A program made the translations under genes and the position numbers. A DNA stretch of 64,000 nt from Sinorhizobium glycinis (lineage in GTDB: Bacteria > Pseudomonadota > Alphaproteobacteria > Rhizobiales > Rhizobiaceae): positions 992,001 through 1,056,000 of the forward strand of contig NZ_LPUX01000053.1 in assembly GCF_001651865.1 (NCBI RefSeq), read 5' to 3'. Positions within the stretch are counted from its first letter, which is position 1; each line of letters begins with the position of its first letter. Positions 10,173 through 19,028 of this stretch are shown here, in pieces. Below the pieces are notes generated by a model. That model saw only the letters and a list, made by a program, of their open reading frames with translations, ran no database searches and was not told the origin of the DNA.

Positions 10173-11207
10173 TCAGAGCAGATTTCCGGCTTCGAAGGAC
10201 TTGCGGATTTCTTCACGCTCGGCGTCCGGTGCGGCAACCAGGCCGTATTCGGCGAGCGGGCCGTCGGGGCCGATCATCTGATCGTCGACGAAGAATTCGA
10301 CATATTCCTTGAGGCCCGGAACGACGCCGAGATGCGCCTTCTTGACGTAGAAGAACAGCGGGCGGGAAACCGGATATTCGCCGGAAGCGATCGTCTCGGT
10401 CGAGGGAACGACGCCGTTGACGGTCGCGACCTTGAGCTTGTCGGCGTTGTTTTCGTAGAACGACAGGCCGAAGACGCCGATGCCGCTCTTGTTGGAGGCG
10501 ATGCGGGCGAGCGTTTCGGTGTAGTCGCCGTCGATGTCGACAGCGAGACCGTCCTTACGAACGGCAACGCACTTCTTGGCAGCGGCCTTCTCGTCGCTGA
10601 TGGCAGCCTTGATGACATCGAGAGCGCCTGCGTCCTTGCAGCCATGGGCAAGGATCTTCTCTTCGAAGACTTCACGCGTGCCGTGTTTTTCGCCCGGGAT
10701 GTAGGCGGCGATCTCCGCATCCGGCAGCGAAGCGTCGATTTCCGACCACTTCTTGTAGGGGTTGGCGGCGAGCTTGCCGTCGACGACGACTTCAGCGGCC
10801 AGCGCCTTGTAGAGGTGCTCCGGCTTCAGCGCAATGTCGGCATTGCCTGCGTCCGTCGCGAAGACGATGCCGTCATAGCCGATCTTGATTTCCTGGATCT
10901 CGGTTACGCCGGCGGACTTGCAGGCCTCGATCTCGCTATCCTTGATCTTGCGCGAGGAGTTGGCGATGTCGATCGTGTCTTCGCCGACGCCCTTGCAGAA
11001 TTCCTTCAGGCCGGCGGAAGAGCCGCCGGATTCGACGACCGGCGTCTTGAAGTCCGGGAACGTCTCGCCGAAGCTCTCGGCGACGATTTTTGCATAGGGA
11101 AGAACGGTCGAGGAGCCAGCAACCTGGATCTGGTCGCGAGCTGCTGCGGCACCGGCGAAAGCGGCGGATGCAACCAGCGCCGCTACAGTGAGTTTAAGGA
11201 CTTTCAT
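10173..11207 (-). CDS. pstS: Periplasmic phosphate-binding protein PstS
   Basis: Substrate-binding protein of the Pst importer, 344 residues. It starts with a clear Sec signal peptide (MKVLKLTVAALVASAAFAGAAAA, cleavage probably after AAA near 23). The mature part begins RDQIQVAGSSTVLPYAKIVAESF, holding the phosphate-binding GSST turn, and continues with a second binding segment ESGGSSAGLKEFCKG. GGGAGAACATCT precedes the ATG. A Pho box lies 116 bases upstream, and a hairpin separates the gene from pstC. Confidence 0.96.
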   Translation of the reverse strand: MKVLKLTVAALVASAAFAGAAAARDQIQVAGSSTVLPYAKIVAESFGETFPDFKTPVVESGGSSAGLKEFCKGVGEDTIDIANSSRKIKDSEIEACKSAGVTEIQEIKIGYDGIVFATDAGNADIALKPEHLYKALAAEVVVDGKLAANPYKKWSEIDASLPDAEIAAYIPGEKHGTREVFEEKILAHGCKDAGALDVIKAAISDEKAAAKKCVAVRKDGLAVDIDGDYTETLARIASNKSGIGVFGLSFYENNADKLKVATVNGVVPSTETIASGEYPVSRPLFFYVKKAHLGVVPGLKEYVEFFVDDQMIGPDGPLAEYGLVAAPDAEREEIRKSFEAGNLL

Positions 11208-11322
11208 AGATGTTCTCCCGGAATGGGCTCGTGTTGGTGCGCCAATGGGTCCAGCGCTCTCTTCGCCGTCTGATCGGCTGCCCTAGTTAGCCGCCGATGG
11301 CTACAGGTTTTATGTCAATTTC

Positions 11323-11340
11323 GTGAAACATTTATGACAG
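11323..11340 (-). promoter_or_regulatory. Pho box upstream of pstS
   Basis: Read on the minus strand the site is CTGTCATAAATGTTTCAC: two 7-base half-sites, CTGTCAT and GTTTCAC, separated by four A/T bases. This is the classical PhoB-binding layout. It is located between phoR and pstS, pointing to pstS, and supports phosphate-starvation control of the pst operon. Confidence 0.85.
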
Positions 11341-11401
11341 GCTATGTCATTGAAGATGCTACAGGATTTCTGATCGACACAGCCGTCGCATGGCTTTTGT
11401 G

Positions 11402-12661
11402 TCAGAAGCGGACCGTGAAGACCGTTCCCTTGCCGACCTCCGAATGAATGAGCAGGCGGGCGCGGTGGCGCGTCAGGATATGCTTGACGATGGCAAGCCC
11501 GAGGCCGGTCCCCTTTTTCGACCGGCTCGCCTCCACATTGACCCGGTAGAAGCGTTCGGTGATCCGCGGCACATGCTCGGCCGGGATGCCCGGGCCGTAG
11601 TCGGTGACCGTCACCTCCGCCTGCCCCTCCTTGCCCGTGAGCCGCACGTCGACTTTCTTGCCTTCCTGACCATATTTGCAGGCGTTCTCGATGAGATTTT
11701 CGAAGACCTCGATCAGCTCATCGCGATCGCCCTGGACGAAGACCGGCTCCTCGGGCACCTCGAGCGAGATCCTCACATCGAGGTCGCTTGCGAGCGGCAG
11801 AAGGCTGTCGCGCACATGTCCGAGCAGCGGCACCAGGTCGACCTGGTCTTCCGGGGCGATGTGCGACTTCAACTCCAGCCGCGACAGGGACAGGAGATCA
11901 TCGACGAGGCGGCTCATGCGGGTCACCTGCTCGTGCATGATGCCGAAGAATTTCTCCTGCGCCTTCGTGTCGTTCTTCGCCGGACCCTCCAGCGTCTCGA
12001 TGAAGCCGCGGAGCGAAGCGAGCGGGGTGCGCAGCTCGTGGCTGGCATTGGCGACGAAGTCGGATCGCATCCGGTCGATGCGGCGGGTCTGCGAGATGTC
12101 GCGATAGGTCAGCAGGAAGACCCGCCCGCTGGGCCCCTCGCCGCCGACATCCGCCGGGGCGACGCGGACGACATAGACCGCATCCGAAGGCAAGCGTTCC
12201 GCATGCTCGATCTGGTTGACCTTGCCCGTCGCAATGGTCTCGCGCACCATGTCGAGTATTCCGGGAGAGCGTACGCGCGCCGAAAGGTAGCTTTCCGGGG
12301 GGATCGTGCCGAAGGCCTTCTCGGCGGCGGCGTTCTGGAAAAGGACGGTCTCGTCCGCGGCGATGACGAGCACCGGCATATCGAGCGCGTTCAGCACGGG
12401 GATCAGCGCGTCCGTCCGCGTCTCCGTTACGCTCGGTGCCGCCTCCGGCACCGGCTCTGCCAAAGGAGCACTTCGCTTGAGAAGGGCTGCTGCAAGAACG
12501 AGCCAGAAGGCAAGCACCGCCAGGATGTGGATGCCGGCGAGGGCGGCGAGGACGGCAAGCACGATGGAGAGGCCGAGAATCCAGCGCTCTGCCTTCAGTC
12601 TCGGCTTGAGGCCCTCCCAGAACACCTTCGCACCATCCAAGACGATACCCTCGTTGCTCAA
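11402..12661 (-). CDS. phoR: Phosphate regulon sensor kinase PhoR
   Basis: Membrane histidine kinase of 419 residues: two hydrophobic segments at about 27-61, a PAS domain near 85-190 (LIPVLNALDMPVLVIAADE), the phosphoacceptor His208 in NASHELRTPLASL, and an ATPase domain with NLIENACKY, DYGPGIP and GTGLGLAIVKHIL. The start codon is TTG, supported by GGGAGG 7 bases upstream. PhoR phosphorylates PhoB in low phosphate. Here phoR is at the head of the run and phoB at its end, with the pst operon in between. Confidence 0.93.
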   Translation of the reverse strand: MSNEGIVLDGAKVFWEGLKPRLKAERWILGLSIVLAVLAALAGIHILAVLAFWLVLAAALLKRSAPLAEPVPEAAPSVTETRTDALIPVLNALDMPVLVIAADETVLFQNAAAEKAFGTIPPESYLSARVRSPGILDMVRETIATGKVNQIEHAERLPSDAVYVVRVAPADVGGEGPSGRVFLLTYRDISQTRRIDRMRSDFVANASHELRTPLASLRGFIETLEGPAKNDTKAQEKFFGIMHEQVTRMSRLVDDLLSLSRLELKSHIAPEDQVDLVPLLGHVRDSLLPLASDLDVRISLEVPEEPVFVQGDRDELIEVFENLIENACKYGQEGKKVDVRLTGKEGQAEVTVTDYGPGIPAEHVPRITERFYRVNVEASRSKKGTGLGLAIVKHILTRHRARLLIHSEVGKGTVFTVRF

Positions 12662-12946
12662 TTTGCCGCCTCCCTAACCATGAGGAACGTCACCCCACAT
12701 ACCAATAAGTGTGGCGAGTACGCGCGAAAGTGGAGAGGTCTCGGCCGGAAACGCCTAAAGCATTCCAGCTGACCGCTCCGGCCATTCGGGCAGAAATAGC
12801 GGCGCTTCATGACATGATTTTCACGAGATGCTTGAATCTGCAATGTAATTATGGCCTCCTCCACCGCATCCAATGCGCTGGAGCGACCTTTGCGGACTGA
12901 AAAGCCGCACGGCGCTGTAGTGAAATCGACGACAGTGGAGGAAGGC

Positions 12947-13849
12947 ATGGCTCTCGAACAGGCACCGACTGCGGGCACGCCGGGAAGCCGCGCGGTCGAA
13001 CTCGCGATCGGCGGCAAGACCCGGGTGTTCGACATCGACAATCCGGAACTGCCGGAATGGATCGACGACGAAGCGTTCTCCTCCGACGACTACCCTTATG
13101 AGAAAAAGCTCAGCGAGGAGGAATACGAGGAAACGCTGACGAAGCTGCAGATCGAGCTCGTCAAGGTCCAGTTCTGGATGCAGGCGACCGGCAAGCGCGT
13201 CATGGCCGTTTTCGAGGGGCGCGATGCAGCCGGCAAGGGCGGCGCCATCCACGCGACGACCGCCTATATGAACCCCCGTTCGGCGCGCGTCGTCGCGCTC
13301 ACCAAACCCACCGAGACCGAGCGCGGCCAGTGGTATTTCCAGCGCTATGTGTCGACTTTTCCGACCGCCGGCGAATTCGTTCTTTTCGATCGTTCCTGGT
13401 ACAACCGCGCTGGCGTCGAGCCGGTGATGGGCTTTTGCACGCCGGAGCAATACGAGCATTTCCTCAAGGAAGCGCCGCGCTTCGAGAAGATGATCGTCAA
13501 CGAGAACATCCAGCTCTTCAAGTTCTGGCTCAATATCGGCCGGGAGATGCAGTTGAAGCGGTTTCACGACCGCCGGCATGATCCGCTGAAGATCTGGAAA
13601 CTGTCGCCGATGGACATCGCGGCGTTGGGAAAATGGGACGACTACACCGAGAAGCGCGACCGGATGCTGAAGGAAACGCATACGGACCATGCGCCCTGGA
13701 CCGTCATCCGCGGCAATGACAAGCGTCGCGCCAGGATCAACCTGATCCGCCACCTGCTGACGAAGCTCGATTACGACGGCAAGGACAAGGCCGCGATCGG
13801 CAAGATAGACGACAAGATCGTCGGGTCCGGACCTGGCTTCCTCAGGTGA
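12947..13849 (+). CDS. ppk2: Polyphosphate kinase 2
   Basis: PPK2-family polyphosphate:nucleotide phosphotransferase, 300 residues. The Walker A motif [12 protein letters not shown] is at 89-100, the lid/Walker B region is [19 protein letters not shown] near 145, and the family tail KLSPMDIAA and [21 protein letters not shown] follow. The closely similar S. meliloti enzyme is known to use polyphosphate to make nucleoside triphosphates. I start at 12947 because GGAGGAAG is directly upstream; the frame runs open to 12851. It is divergent from phoR, linking polyphosphate use to the phosphate locus. A mosaic repeat follows 26 bases after the stop. Confidence 0.94.
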   Translation: MALEQAPTAGTPGSRAVELAIGGKTRVFDIDNPELPEWIDDEAFSSDDYPYEKKLSEEEYEETLTKLQIELVKVQFWMQATGKRVMAVFEGRDAAGKGGAIHATTAYMNPRSARVVALTKPTETERGQWYFQRYVSTFPTAGEFVLFDRSWYNRAGVEPVMGFCTPEQYEHFLKEAPRFEKMIVNENIQLFKFWLNIGREMQLKRFHDRRHDPLKIWKLSPMDIAALGKWDDYTEKRDRMLKETHTDHAPWTVIRGNDKRRARINLIRHLLTKLDYDGKDKAAIGKIDDKIVGSGPGFLR

Positions 13850-13875
13850 TTTCTCGCCCTGGCAAGGGGTAATAG

Positions 13876-14044
13876 CCCCCTCTGGCCTGCCGGCCATCTC
13901 CCCCACAAGGGGGGAGAATCGGTGTGGCACGCTTTACACGTCCACCGAAGCGTTCCGCTTGCATAAGCCGTTCGGTCGGAGCAAGAGGCCGGCCGCACGT
14001 ATTCTCCCCCCTTGTGGGGGAGATGGCCGGCAGGCCAGAGGGGG
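13876..14044. repeat. Mosaic intergenic element: perfect 44-bp inverted repeat pair
   Basis: The segment 13876-13919 (starting CCCCCTCTGGCCTGCCGGCC) is the exact reverse complement of 14001-14044, with 81 bases between. Each arm itself contains two smaller palindromes: GCCTGCCGGC-type, and CTCCCCC-ACAA-GGGGGGAG. The architecture resembles the rhizobial intergenic mosaic elements (RIME). It fills the gap between ppk2 and a convergent unknown gene and may also stop transcription from both. Confidence 0.85.
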
Positions 14045-14098
14045 TTTAGCCCCGGAAGAACGATCCAAGGAACGCTCCGTTCGACCACCCAGGGCGGC

Positions 14099-15271
14099 TC
14101 ATTGCCTCGGCAGCACGCGAATGGCAAATAGATCCAGGCTGTTGCCGGCGCCGCTGACGTCGCTGTTGATCAGCAACCTTCCGGAACTGCCGGGGGGACG
14201 ACTGCCTTCGAAGCTGATCTTGAACAGCATGTCGAGGCGCTCGTCATGCGCGGTGAAGCGATGACGACCGCAGGCGCCGAGCGCCGCGAAATCACATTCG
14301 ACGGAGAACTCCGTCGTCTTGCCCGGAAGTGCCTGGACGCTCAGCGCCAGCGTCGAGGACTTGCCCGAAACCTTGGCAAGCACATCGGCGGGAATTTCGA
14401 TCGCCACCTCGCCCTCTTTCGACGCGGCCGCCGACGTCAGCCGGATGCGTTCGCCGCCATCGTCGTCGAACGGCTCCGCGCTGGCGCGGGCGCTTGGCTT
14501 GACGGCCGCCGCATCCGCCGACGTGAAGATCTCGATCCACTCGCCGGAGAAACCCTCCTGCGCCCCGAGGGTCGGCAAACCGGCCGCCGCGGGGAAGTCC
14601 TCGGTCTCCACCACCGCCGGCGGATTGGCGACATTGGTGTCGCGCTCGGCCGGCGATTTCAACAGGTCATTGGTCTCGACCCACCAGACGCCGGCACCCG
14701 CCGCCGCGGCGAGTGTTGCGACAACCATGACGAAGGAGAGAATGCGACCGCCCTTGCGCTTGCGCGGGCGCTTGTCGGTGACGCCCAGGTCCGGGGCGAT
14801 CGAACCGGACGTCGCCGCGCCGGCGGGTTTTTCACCACCGGTCACCGGCTGCGTCGAAGCCATGGGGCCGTCACGCTCCGGGCGCAGGGCACCGAGCGCG
14901 CCGAGGCCGCCGTCACCGGGGGACGCCGGCTGTGCCTCCGCCCTGAAACCCGGCTCCTGCCGCAAAGGGGCAGCCGCACCGGCTGAAGCTCGCGCTGCCG
15001 CATCACCCTTGCCTTTCACGTCCGCGAGGCTCACGACCGGCGTGGCGAGACGCGCCTTCAGGGCAGCCCGCTCCTCCGTTTCGATCGCGTGAATGACCGC
15101 TTCCAGCCGGTGGCGCTGCTTGGCGATGATTTCCGGGTCCTCGATCTCCTGCTTCTTGAGGCCGTTTTCCAGCGCCTGGCGGGCCGACTGATAGATCCGC
15201 GCGCGGATTTCCGCATTGCTCCGCTCCGAGCGTTCCAGTGCATTCCTGATCGCCGTCTCGAGTCCGCTCAC
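14099..15271 (-). CDS. Conserved single-pass membrane protein of unknown function
   Basis: I do not recognise a named family. The 390-residue protein has a charged, helical cytoplasmic N terminus (SGLETAIRNALERSERSNAEIRARIYQSAR, about 1-95), a Pro/Ala-rich disordered linker to about 195, a basic stretch RKRKGGR, one membrane helix near 197-220, and a soluble C-terminal domain of about 165 residues, likely periplasmic and beta-rich. The GTG at 15271 is favoured because AAGGA lies 7 bases upstream; the frame runs open to 15316. Its closest neighbours, ppk2 and a nitronate monooxygenase, give no functional clue. Confidence 0.85.
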   Translation of the reverse strand: MSGLETAIRNALERSERSNAEIRARIYQSARQALENGLKKQEIEDPEIIAKQRHRLEAVIHAIETEERAALKARLATPVVSLADVKGKGDAAARASAGAAAPLRQEPGFRAEAQPASPGDGGLGALGALRPERDGPMASTQPVTGGEKPAGAATSGSIAPDLGVTDKRPRKRKGGRILSFVMVVATLAAAAGAGVWWVETNDLLKSPAERDTNVANPPAVVETEDFPAAAGLPTLGAQEGFSGEWIEIFTSADAAAVKPSARASAEPFDDDGGERIRLTSAAASKEGEVAIEIPADVLAKVSGKSSTLALSVQALPGKTTEFSVECDFAALGACGRHRFTAHDERLDMLFKISFEGSRPPGSSGRLLINSDVSGAGNSLDLFAIRVLPRQ

Positions 15272-15506
15272 ATCAAATCCTTCTGCACACCAGACTTCCG
15301 CGCCCAAGCGGGGCAAATATGGGAAGGCCTCGCCTCTTCCCGCGGCACGCCGTTGGTTTTATTAACGATTGGGTAACTGCTGCTTGCGGAATCTGCAAGT
15401 CCGCCAGCGCCGCCGCCGGGTCTTCCGCGGGGAAAAGACGCGTGACCCGCCGGAATGTTCGGCGAAATACCTCCCTTTGCAAGCGCGGTCATTGCTGCTA
15501 TCTACA

Positions 15507-15528
15507 TTGACGTTTACGCAAACGTCAA
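15507..15528. promoter_or_regulatory. Palindromic operator candidate before nitronate monooxygenase
   Basis: A 22-bp palindrome with perfect 9-base arms TTGACGTTT / AAACGTCAA around ACGC. It lies 25 bases before the ATG at 15554, within promoter distance. The core TTGACGTTTACG recurs upstream of fadD at 23234. Sites of this kind resemble those described for MerR-type regulators of fatty and branched-chain acid breakdown (LiuR-like); that link is inference. Confidence 0.6.
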
Positions 15529-15553
15529 AAAATTGCGATGGAGAAGAGACCCG

Positions 15554-16564
15554 ATGCCGTTGCCGCAAATTCTGTCCGGAACGACGAGACTGCCGGTTGT
15601 CGGCGCTCCGCTTTTCATCGTCTCGCATCCCCGGCTGACGATTGCGCAATGCAAGGCGGGCGTCATCGGGGCGTTCCCGGCGCTCAACGCGCGTCCGCAG
15701 GCACAGCTCGACGAATGGCTCGCCGAGATCACCGAAGCGCTCACCGACCACGACCGCAAGCACCCGGACCGGCCGGCGGCACCCTTTGCCGTCAACCAGA
15801 TCGTCCACAAGTCGAACACCCGGCTCGAGCAGGACCTGATGCTCTGCGTCAAATACAAGGTGCCGGTCGTCATCTCCTCGCTCGGCGCGGTGCCGGAGGT
15901 CAACGCCGCGATCCACTCCTATGGCGGCATCGTGCTCCACGATGTCATCAACAACCGCCACGCGAACTCGGCGATCCGCAAGGGCGCCGACGGGCTGATC
16001 GCCGTTGCCGCCGGCGCCGGCGGCCATGCCGGGACGCTCTCGCCCTTTGCGCTCATCCAGGAAATCCGCGCCTGGTTCGACGGGCCGCTGCTGCTCTCGG
16101 GCGCAATCGGGACCGGCGACGCCATCCTCGCGGCGCAAGCGATGGGCGCCGACATGGCCTATATCGGCTCCCCCTTCATCGCCACCGAAGAGGCCCGCGC
16201 CAGCGACGCCTACAAGCAGATGATCGTCGACAGCAGCGCCGCCGACATCGTCTATTCCAACTATTTCACCGGCATCCACGGCAACTACCTCAAGGCCTCG
16301 ATTCGCGCCGCCGGCATGGATCCGGACAGCCTGCCGGAGGCAGACGCGTCGAAGATGGATTTCGGCACGGCCGTCGGCGGGGCGAAGGCCTGGAAGGACA
16401 TCTGGGGCTGCGGCCAGGGCATCGGCGCCATCCGCGAAGTCAGCACCGTCGCCCACCTGGTCGAGCGGTGGGAGCGCGAATACGCCGCCGCCCGCGCACG
16501 CCTCGGCCTCGCACTTCCCGGCGACCGCGCCGCGCCGAAGGAATTTTCAAGTTCTCGAAACTGA
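15554..16564 (+). CDS. Nitronate monooxygenase (2-nitropropane dioxygenase family)
   Basis: FMN-dependent TIM-barrel enzyme of 336 residues. Family motifs include LPVVGAPLFIVSHPRLTIAQCKAGVIGAFPALNAR at the start, the Gly-rich FMN phosphate loop GADGLIAVAAGAGGHAGTLSPFAL near 150-175, and GAIGTGDAILAAQAMGADMAYIGSPFIATEEA near 185-220. Members oxidise nitronates or related carbanions; the natural substrate here is unknown. GGAGAAGAG precedes the ATG. The palindrome at 15507 suggests control by a degradation-pathway regulator. Confidence 0.9.
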   Translation: MPLPQILSGTTRLPVVGAPLFIVSHPRLTIAQCKAGVIGAFPALNARPQAQLDEWLAEITEALTDHDRKHPDRPAAPFAVNQIVHKSNTRLEQDLMLCVKYKVPVVISSLGAVPEVNAAIHSYGGIVLHDVINNRHANSAIRKGADGLIAVAAGAGGHAGTLSPFALIQEIRAWFDGPLLLSGAIGTGDAILAAQAMGADMAYIGSPFIATEEARASDAYKQMIVDSSAADIVYSNYFTGIHGNYLKASIRAAGMDPDSLPEADASKMDFGTAVGGAKAWKDIWGCGQGIGAIREVSTVAHLVERWEREYAAARARLGLALPGDRAAPKEFSSSRN

Positions 16565-16638
16565 TGGCTTGAAATCTCGGCGCTTTGCGTTTATCAGCGC
16601 CTCACATTCGTTCTGCGACATCCGCGGAACCGTCTAAT

Positions 16639-16714
16639 GCCGCTTTAGCTCAGTCGGTAGAGCACATCATTCGTAATGATGGGGTCACGTGTTCGAGTCA
16701 CGTAAGCGGCACCA
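16639..16714 (+). tRNA. tRNA-Thr (anticodon CGT)
   Basis: A full 76-base cloverleaf: acceptor stem GCCGCTT / AAGCGGC, D arm GCTCAGTCGGTAGAGC, anticodon stem CATCA / TGATG with loop TTCGTAA, T arm with GTTCGAGTC, discriminator A, and a genome-encoded CCA end. The anticodon CGT reads ACG codons. Confidence 0.97.
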
Positions 16715-16720
16715 TTTTTC

Positions 16721-17662
16721 TCACGTATAAAAATACCGCGTCAGGTGAAAGAACACCGGTGCGGCAAAACTCAGCGAATCCATGCGGTCGAGGACGCCGC
16801 CGTGGCCGGAAATCATCGTGCCCCAGTCCTTCACGCCCATCGAGCGCTTGACGGCCGAGAGCGACAGGCCGCCGAGGAAGCCCATGGCGACGATGGCGAG
16901 CGCCATGGCGGCGGCCTCCAGCGGCGTGAACGGGGTGATCCACCAGAGGCCGGCGCCGGCGGCGACGGCGGAGAGGCCGCCGCCGACGAGGCCCTCGACG
17001 GTCTTCGACGGGCTGATAACGGGGGCCACCTTCGTTCGGCCGAAGAGCTTGCCGAAGACGTATTGCATCACGTCGCTGAACTGCGCGACGGTGATCAGGA
17101 AGAAGAGCAGCAGGAAGCCCTCGCGCGGGCGGCCGGGGATGTCGAGCGTCAACAGCGCCGGCGCGTGGCTGATGCAATATACCGTCAGCATCAGGCCCCA
17201 TTGGATGCGCGACACGCGCAACAGGAACGCATCGGCATCGCCCTTTAGCGCGGCAAGGCTCGGAAGGAGAAGGAAGCCATAAACCGGGACAAGGATCGTG
17301 AACAACGCATACCAGTCGGTCCAGATCAGCCAGTATTGAAGCGGCAGCAGCACGTAGAAGGCGGCGACCAGCGGCAGGTGATCGGCGCCGCGCGTCGGCG
17401 TCAGCGAGATGAATTCGCGCAGCGTATAGAAGGAAGTCAGCGCGAAAAGCACCACGGTGACGCCCCGGCCGAGGCCGAAGCTCAGGGCGAAGATCGCGAC
17501 CATCACCCACCAGGCCCTGATGCGGGCGTTGAGATTGTCGACCGTCGCCCGGCCGTTCTCGGAGGTCACCTTGCGCGACAATGCGAAGCCGATCGCCGAG
17601 GCGATGCCGAGCAGGGCACAAATTCCGCCGAAGAGGATGAACAGCTTGTCGGTCAAAGACAT
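16721..17662 (-). CDS. Phosphatidate cytidylyltransferase-like membrane protein
   Basis: A CdsA-family protein of 313 residues with about eight membrane helices. The family signature is clear near the C terminus: S-A-V-K-R-x4-K-D-W-G-x-M-I-S-G-H-G-G-V-x-D-R-M-D. CdsA makes CDP-diacylglycerol from phosphatidic acid and CTP at the inner membrane. This copy is last in a three-gene run with an acyltransferase and a CDP-alcohol phosphatidyltransferase, 7 bases after plsC, so it is likely a second, specialised copy rather than the housekeeping cdsA. The start MSLTDKLF at 17662 is chosen by analogy with family N termini. Confidence 0.9.
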   Translation of the reverse strand: MSLTDKLFILFGGICALLGIASAIGFALSRKVTSENGRATVDNLNARIRAWWVMVAIFALSFGLGRGVTVVLFALTSFYTLREFISLTPTRGADHLPLVAAFYVLLPLQYWLIWTDWYALFTILVPVYGFLLLPSLAALKGDADAFLLRVSRIQWGLMLTVYCISHAPALLTLDIPGRPREGFLLLFFLITVAQFSDVMQYVFGKLFGRTKVAPVISPSKTVEGLVGGGLSAVAAGAGLWWITPFTPLEAAAMALAIVAMGFLGGLSLSAVKRSMGVKDWGTMISGHGGVLDRMDSLSFAAPVFFHLTRYFYT

Positions 17663-17669
17663 GGCGGCC

Positions 17670-18281
17670 TCATGAAACGGGATCCGAGGCGAGCGCACCG
17701 ACGGCAGCGCGGGCGCGGTCGAGAAACGCGTCCTTCTCCTCCCCTGCCCGCCTCAGGAGCGGCGCGCCGAAGCGAACCGTGCAGCTGATCGGAACGGGCA
17801 GGAAGGTTCCCTTCGGGAAGGCGCGGGACGGATTGTCCAGGTAGGTCGGGATCAGCTCGACCTCCGGGAATTCCTGCGACAGCCAGTAGAGACCGCTCTT
17901 GAACGGCCCCGGCAGACGCTCGTTGCCGCGCGTGCCCTCGGGAAAGAGAACGAGCGACTCGCCCTCAGCGAGCACGCCGCGCAACGGGGCGAGCGCCGCC
18001 CCGGGCGGGCCCTGCGTGGCGCGGTCCACGAGCACGGCATTCAACACCTTCAGCGCGATATGGCGCCGCACCTTCCCCTTGCCCCAATAGTCGGCGGCAG
18101 CGATCGGATGGGTCGAGCCGCGTAGCTGCCGCGGCAGGGCCGACCAGATCAGCAGCGTGTCGAGATGGCTGGCGTGATTGGCGAAATAGATGCGCTGGCG
18201 CATATCCGGAGAGGCGCCGATCCATCGCGCCTGCCCGCCGACGAGAAACCGCGTGAGACCAATCAGCACCAGATCGATCAC
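17670..18281 (-). CDS. 1-acyl-glycerol-3-phosphate acyltransferase-like (PlsC family)
   Basis: A 203-residue acyltransferase. The catalytic H-x4-D box is in FANHASHLDTLLIW near 51-64, and the FPEGTRG motif is near 119-125. It begins with GTG at 18281, overlapping the stop of the upstream CDP-alcohol phosphatidyltransferase by the four bases GTGA, which indicates translational coupling. Family members acylate lysophosphatidic acid to phosphatidic acid at the inner membrane. The exact acceptor is not determined by sequence. Confidence 0.9.
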   Translation of the reverse strand: MIDLVLIGLTRFLVGGQARWIGASPDMRQRIYFANHASHLDTLLIWSALPRQLRGSTHPIAAADYWGKGKVRRHIALKVLNAVLVDRATQGPPGAALAPLRGVLAEGESLVLFPEGTRGNERLPGPFKSGLYWLSQEFPEVELIPTYLDNPSRAFPKGTFLPVPISCTVRFGAPLLRRAGEEKDAFLDRARAAVGALASDPVS

Positions 18282-18943
18282 GGCTTTGCGGCTCCCGGGA
18301 TGCGCGAGACGATCGCCCTGGTGCGGGTCCAGCAGGTGAAAAGCGCCCCGGCGAGGATGATCCACGCCGTGGCGTAAAGCACGAAGCGCTCCGTCGTCAG
18401 CAGGGGCTCGCCGAATGCCAGCAGGCAGGCAAGGCTCATCAGCGCCATGCGGTGCTGTTTGGCCATGGGGCCGCGAAAGTCCTGGGGCTGGCCGAGCGAT
18501 CCGCCGAAGACGCGCACATAAGCCGTCAGGGCGGCGGCAAGCGCACCGGCCCAGCCGAGCCAGCCGGCACCGGCGGCATAGCCGAGCGCCACGATCAACA
18601 GCGTGTCGGCGACGCGGTCGGGAAACTCGTTGTAGAGCGCGCCAACCGGCGAGCCGCGGCCGCCCTCGACCGCGACCATGCCATCGAGCAGATTGCAGAG
18701 GAGCCGCAGCTGGATGCCGGCGACGGCGACCAGATAAAGCGCCGGCCAGCGCGTCGCAAGGAAGAGAGTGGCGCCGCCGATCGCGGCAAAGCCGACACTC
18801 AGCAATGAAATCTCATTCGGCGTGATCGGCGTCTTCAAAAGCAGCGCCGTCAATCGACGCGCGAAGCCGCTGTCGCGCGCCGCAATAGGGCGTCGATCGG
18901 CGCCCGGGCTATCCGGCTCTCCGCCATCGGGAGCGACACTCAT
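18278..18943 (-). CDS. CDP-alcohol phosphatidyltransferase family protein with variant motif
   Basis: A 221-residue membrane protein with several helices. The CDP-alcohol transferase region is NLLDGMVAVEGGRGSPVGALYNEFPDRVADT near 90-120. It keeps the DG and the final D-x3-D pair, but the first Asp of the usual D-x2-D-G-x2-A-R motif is Asn (N-L-L-D-G) and the Arg of A-R is not in place. Normal members join CDP-diacylglycerol to an alcohol. It is first in a coupled three-gene run with PlsC and CdsA-like proteins. Head group and activity are unknown. Confidence 0.85.
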   Translation of the reverse strand: MSVAPDGGEPDSPGADRRPIAARDSGFARRLTALLLKTPITPNEISLLSVGFAAIGGATLFLATRWPALYLVAVAGIQLRLLCNLLDGMVAVEGGRGSPVGALYNEFPDRVADTLLIVALGYAAGAGWLGWAGALAAALTAYVRVFGGSLGQPQDFRGPMAKQHRMALMSLACLLAFGEPLLTTERFVLYATAWIILAGALFTCWTRTRAIVSRIPGAAKP

Positions 18944-19028
18944 CTTAATGAAATCCGGCCCTTACAAATTTATGATTGCAGTCCGTCATAAAACAACTTG
19001 GCCGCAAAGGCCATATGGCAGTCTCACC

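Noticed and set aside
12780-12835. Possible Pho box before ppk2 (TCATGACATGATTTTCAC-like)
   Set aside because: Only one half-site (TTTTCAC) fits; the other deviates at most positions. Not enough to claim PhoB control.
13876-14044. Long repeat arms considered as CRISPR or an insertion sequence
   Set aside because: There are only two arms, in inverted orientation, with no direct repeat series, no spacers and no transposase frame between them.
15538-16572. 344-codon plus-strand frame overlapping the nitronate monooxygenase
   Set aside because: It is a frame-shifted copy, full of Arg, with no motif. The frame starting at 15554 carries all conserved flavoenzyme blocks and a proper ribosome site.
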